Assembly: GCF_002846395.1 (NCBI RefSeq)
Contig: NZ_PJMU01000002.1
Coordinates: 1-64,000, forward strand
DNA length: 64,000 nt
Source of the DNA: Pontibacter ramchanderi
Lineage (GTDB): Bacteria > Bacteroidota > Bacteroidia > Cytophagales > Hymenobacteraceae
Direction: 5' to 3'
Of the stretch, positions 62,400 to 64,000 are shown piece after piece; positions within the stretch are counted from its first letter, which is position 1; each line of letters begins with the position of its first letter. Below the pieces are notes generated by a model. That model searched no databases. It worked only from the letters and a program-made list of their open reading frames with translations, and was not told the DNA's origin. A program made the position numbers and the translations under genes.

Positions 62400-64000
62400 A
62401 TGAAGAAAATCTATGCGCTCGCCACGGCGGCACTGCTCTTTCTGAGCCAGTGGACCATGGCGCAGGCAGACCTCTCCTACTACCTCCCGCAGGACGTAAG
62501 CTACAACAAAGAATTTCCCACTCCTAAGGATATACTGGGCTACAACGTAGGCGAGTGGCATGTGAGCCATGACCAACTGGCCATGTACATGCGGCAAATG
62601 GCGGAACTCTCCGACCGTATTACCATTGAGGAGTATGCGCGCACCCACGAGAACCGCCCGCTATACCTGCTTACCATCACCTCACCGGAGAACCACAAAA
62701 ACATTCAGCGCATAAAAGAGCAGCATCGCCAGCTGACCGACCCGAACGCATCGGGCAAACTCGATATCAAAAACATGCCGGGCGTGGTGTGGATGGGCTA
62801 CAGCGTGCATGGCAACGAGCCGAGTGGTAGCAATGCCTCTTTGCTGGCTGTGTACCACCTGGCTGCTGCTCAGGGGCCTGAGATTGAGAAGCTACTCAAC
62901 GAAACCGTTATCCTGATTGATCCCTCCATTAACCCGGACGGGCTGAACCGATTTGCCAGTTGGGTGAACACGCACCGCGGCAAAAACCTGGTGACAGACC
63001 CAAACAGCGAGGAGTTTGCCGAGGCCTGGCCACGCGGCCGCACCAACCACTACTGGTTCGACCTGAACCGTGACTGGCTGCCCCTGCAGCACCCAGAGTC
63101 GAGAGGCAGACTGGCTAAGTTCCATGAGTGGAAGCCAAACGTGCTCACCGACCACCACGAAATGGGTACCAACTCCACTTTCTTTTTTCAGCCAGGTATA
63201 CCGAGCCGCAACCACCCGCTCACACCAGCCAAAAACTACGAACTAACCAAGAAAATCGCCGGCTTCCATGCCAAGGCATTAGATAAAATCGGGTCGTTCT
63301 ACTACACAGAGGAGAGTTTCGATGACTTTTATTACGGTAAAGGCTCCACTTACCCTGATGTGAATGGTGCCATCGGTATTTTGTTTGAACAGGCCAGTTC
63401 CAGAGGCCATGCGCAGGAAAGCGTTAACGGGGTGTTGTCCTTCCCTTTCACCATCCGCAACCAGTTTACCACTACCCTCTCTACCTTAGAGGCAATGCAG
63501 AACATGCGCGAGGAGCTGCTGGCCCATCAGCGTGATTTTTACCGCGATGCCCTGAAAGCCTCTGCCAAGGCTCCGTTCGGTGCCTATGTGTTCAGTGCCG
63601 AGAAAGATCCAGCCCGTGCCTACCACCTGGCGGAGATCATCCACCAGCACCAGATCGACATCTACCGTCCACAGGAAAAATTCACGATCAATAACGTAAC
63701 CTATACGCCAGAGAATAGCTACATCGTGCCAACCAACCAGCCACAGTACAAGCTGATCGAAGGAATGTTCGAGCGTCGCACTTCATTCCAGGACAGCCTC
63801 TTTTACGACGTGTCGGCCTGGACGCTGCCGCTTGCCTTTAACCTGGAACACGCCAACCTCAAATCCGGCCAGTTCAAGCGCGGCATGCTTGGCCAGAAGC
63901 TCACCTCCGTTGACTTCCCGACCGGGCAAGTAGTAGGTGGCAACAGCGCTTACGCTTATGCCTTTGAATGGCACGGCTACTATGCCCCAAGAGCGCTGAA
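62400..64000 (+). CDS. Secreted M14-family zinc carboxypeptidase-like protein, cut by the window end
   Basis: The frame is open from ATG at 62400 to the window edge (533 codons seen; the rest lies outside). A signal peptide (about residues 1-21, ending MAQA) is followed by the M14 catalytic domain: zinc ligands His137 and Glu140 (HGNEPSG) and the third His in DHHEMG near 254. NPDGLNRF and RGRTNHYWFDLNRDW match the layout of the peptidase at 48963-51509. The likely catalytic Glu is in GILFEQASSRG. Overall sequence is clearly diverged from the other copy, so the two are distant paralogues. Substrate is unknown. Confidence 0.9.
   Translation, partial: MKKIYALATAALLFLSQWTMAQADLSYYLPQDVSYNKEFPTPKDILGYNVGEWHVSHDQLAMYMRQMAELSDRITIEEYARTHENRPLYLLTITSPENHKNIQRIKEQHRQLTDPNASGKLDIKNMPGVVWMGYSVHGNEPSGSNASLLAVYHLAAAQGPEIEKLLNETVILIDPSINPDGLNRFASWVNTHRGKNLVTDPNSEEFAEAWPRGRTNHYWFDLNRDWLPLQHPESRGRLAKFHEWKPNVLTDHHEMGTNSTFFFQPGIPSRNHPLTPAKNYELTKKIAGFHAKALDKIGSFYYTEESFDDFYYGKGSTYPDVNGAIGILFEQASSRGHAQESVNGVLSFPFTIRNQFTTTLSTLEAMQNMREELLAHQRDFYRDALKASAKAPFGAYVFSAEKDPARAYHLAEIIHQHQIDIYRPQEKFTINNVTYTPENSYIVPTNQPQYKLIEGMFERRTSFQDSLFYDVSAWTLPLAFNLEHANLKSGQFKRGMLGQKLTSVDFPTGQVVGGNSAYAYAFEWHGYYAPRAL

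Overview
The window looks like a chromosomal segment from a Bacteroidota bacterium, most likely order Cytophagales and close to Pontibacter/Hymenobacter (genus level is inference). The supporting evidence is internal. There is a complete Alternative Complex III plus heme-copper oxidase operon, a giant secreted protein with a type IX secretion (T9SS) sorting domain, and GSCFA and Act proteins. Promoters fit the Bacteroidota pattern TTG-N19-TAnnTTTG, not the E. coli -35/-10. Almost all of the window is core genome with long, intact genes; I see no prophage, CRISPR array or intact insertion sequence.

Layout. 1-490: a strong rRNA-type promoter pointing out of the left edge, then spacer. 487-4834 (-): a compact stringent-response/purine group (rsh, Fur-type regulator, STAS protein, purA). 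5077-8976 (+): tRNA-Leu(UAG), trigger factor, ClpP and ClpX, a protein-quality-control block. 9086-12607 (-): lpxB, a QueD/PTPS-type enzyme, and a metal/cobalamin-type ABC permease with its binding lipoprotein but no ATPase. 12717-13682 (+): hldD. 13683-14267: gene-poor spacer with a small inverted-repeat-bounded relic. 14268-21454 (-): a 1235-residue sensor kinase translationally coupled to a large secreted, probably beta-barrel protein. 21728-38143 (-): sixteen genes in one apparent 16.4-kb operon: actA-F, cytochrome oxidase subunits II, I, III, III-like and IV, heme A and heme O synthases, SCO1, a DUF420/CtaM-like protein and a small Cys-containing membrane protein. It has a good promoter at 38192-38221 and a terminator at 21623-21663. 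38721-39797 (+): rpsF-rpsR-rplI. 39906-45741 (+): GSCFA protein, YyaL-type protein, priA. 45742-46517: spacer of short repeats. 46518-48795 (-): small membrane protein, SLC13/DASS transporter, DinB-family protein. 48963-51509 (-) and 62400-64000 (+, cut by the window edge): two related secreted M14 metallopeptidases. Between them lie a TIGR02117 protein, the 2746-residue T9SS giant (52489-60729, -) and a PepSY membrane protein.

How the genes work together. The act/cta operon encodes an electron path from menaquinol to oxygen: ActB/ActC/ActF take electrons from quinol, the hemes of ActA and ActE carry them, and the CuA/heme a oxidase receives them. Heme A synthesis and copper insertion are encoded in the same unit. 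The rsh-purA cluster links (p)ppGpp metabolism with an enzyme known elsewhere to be inhibited by ppGpp.

The most unusual signal is not a gene. The short motif CAGGTATAG (complement CTATACCTG; core AGGTATA) is dispersed in both orientations through genes and spacers, far above chance by hand count. In places it builds terminator stems and a tandem array that abuts a start codon.
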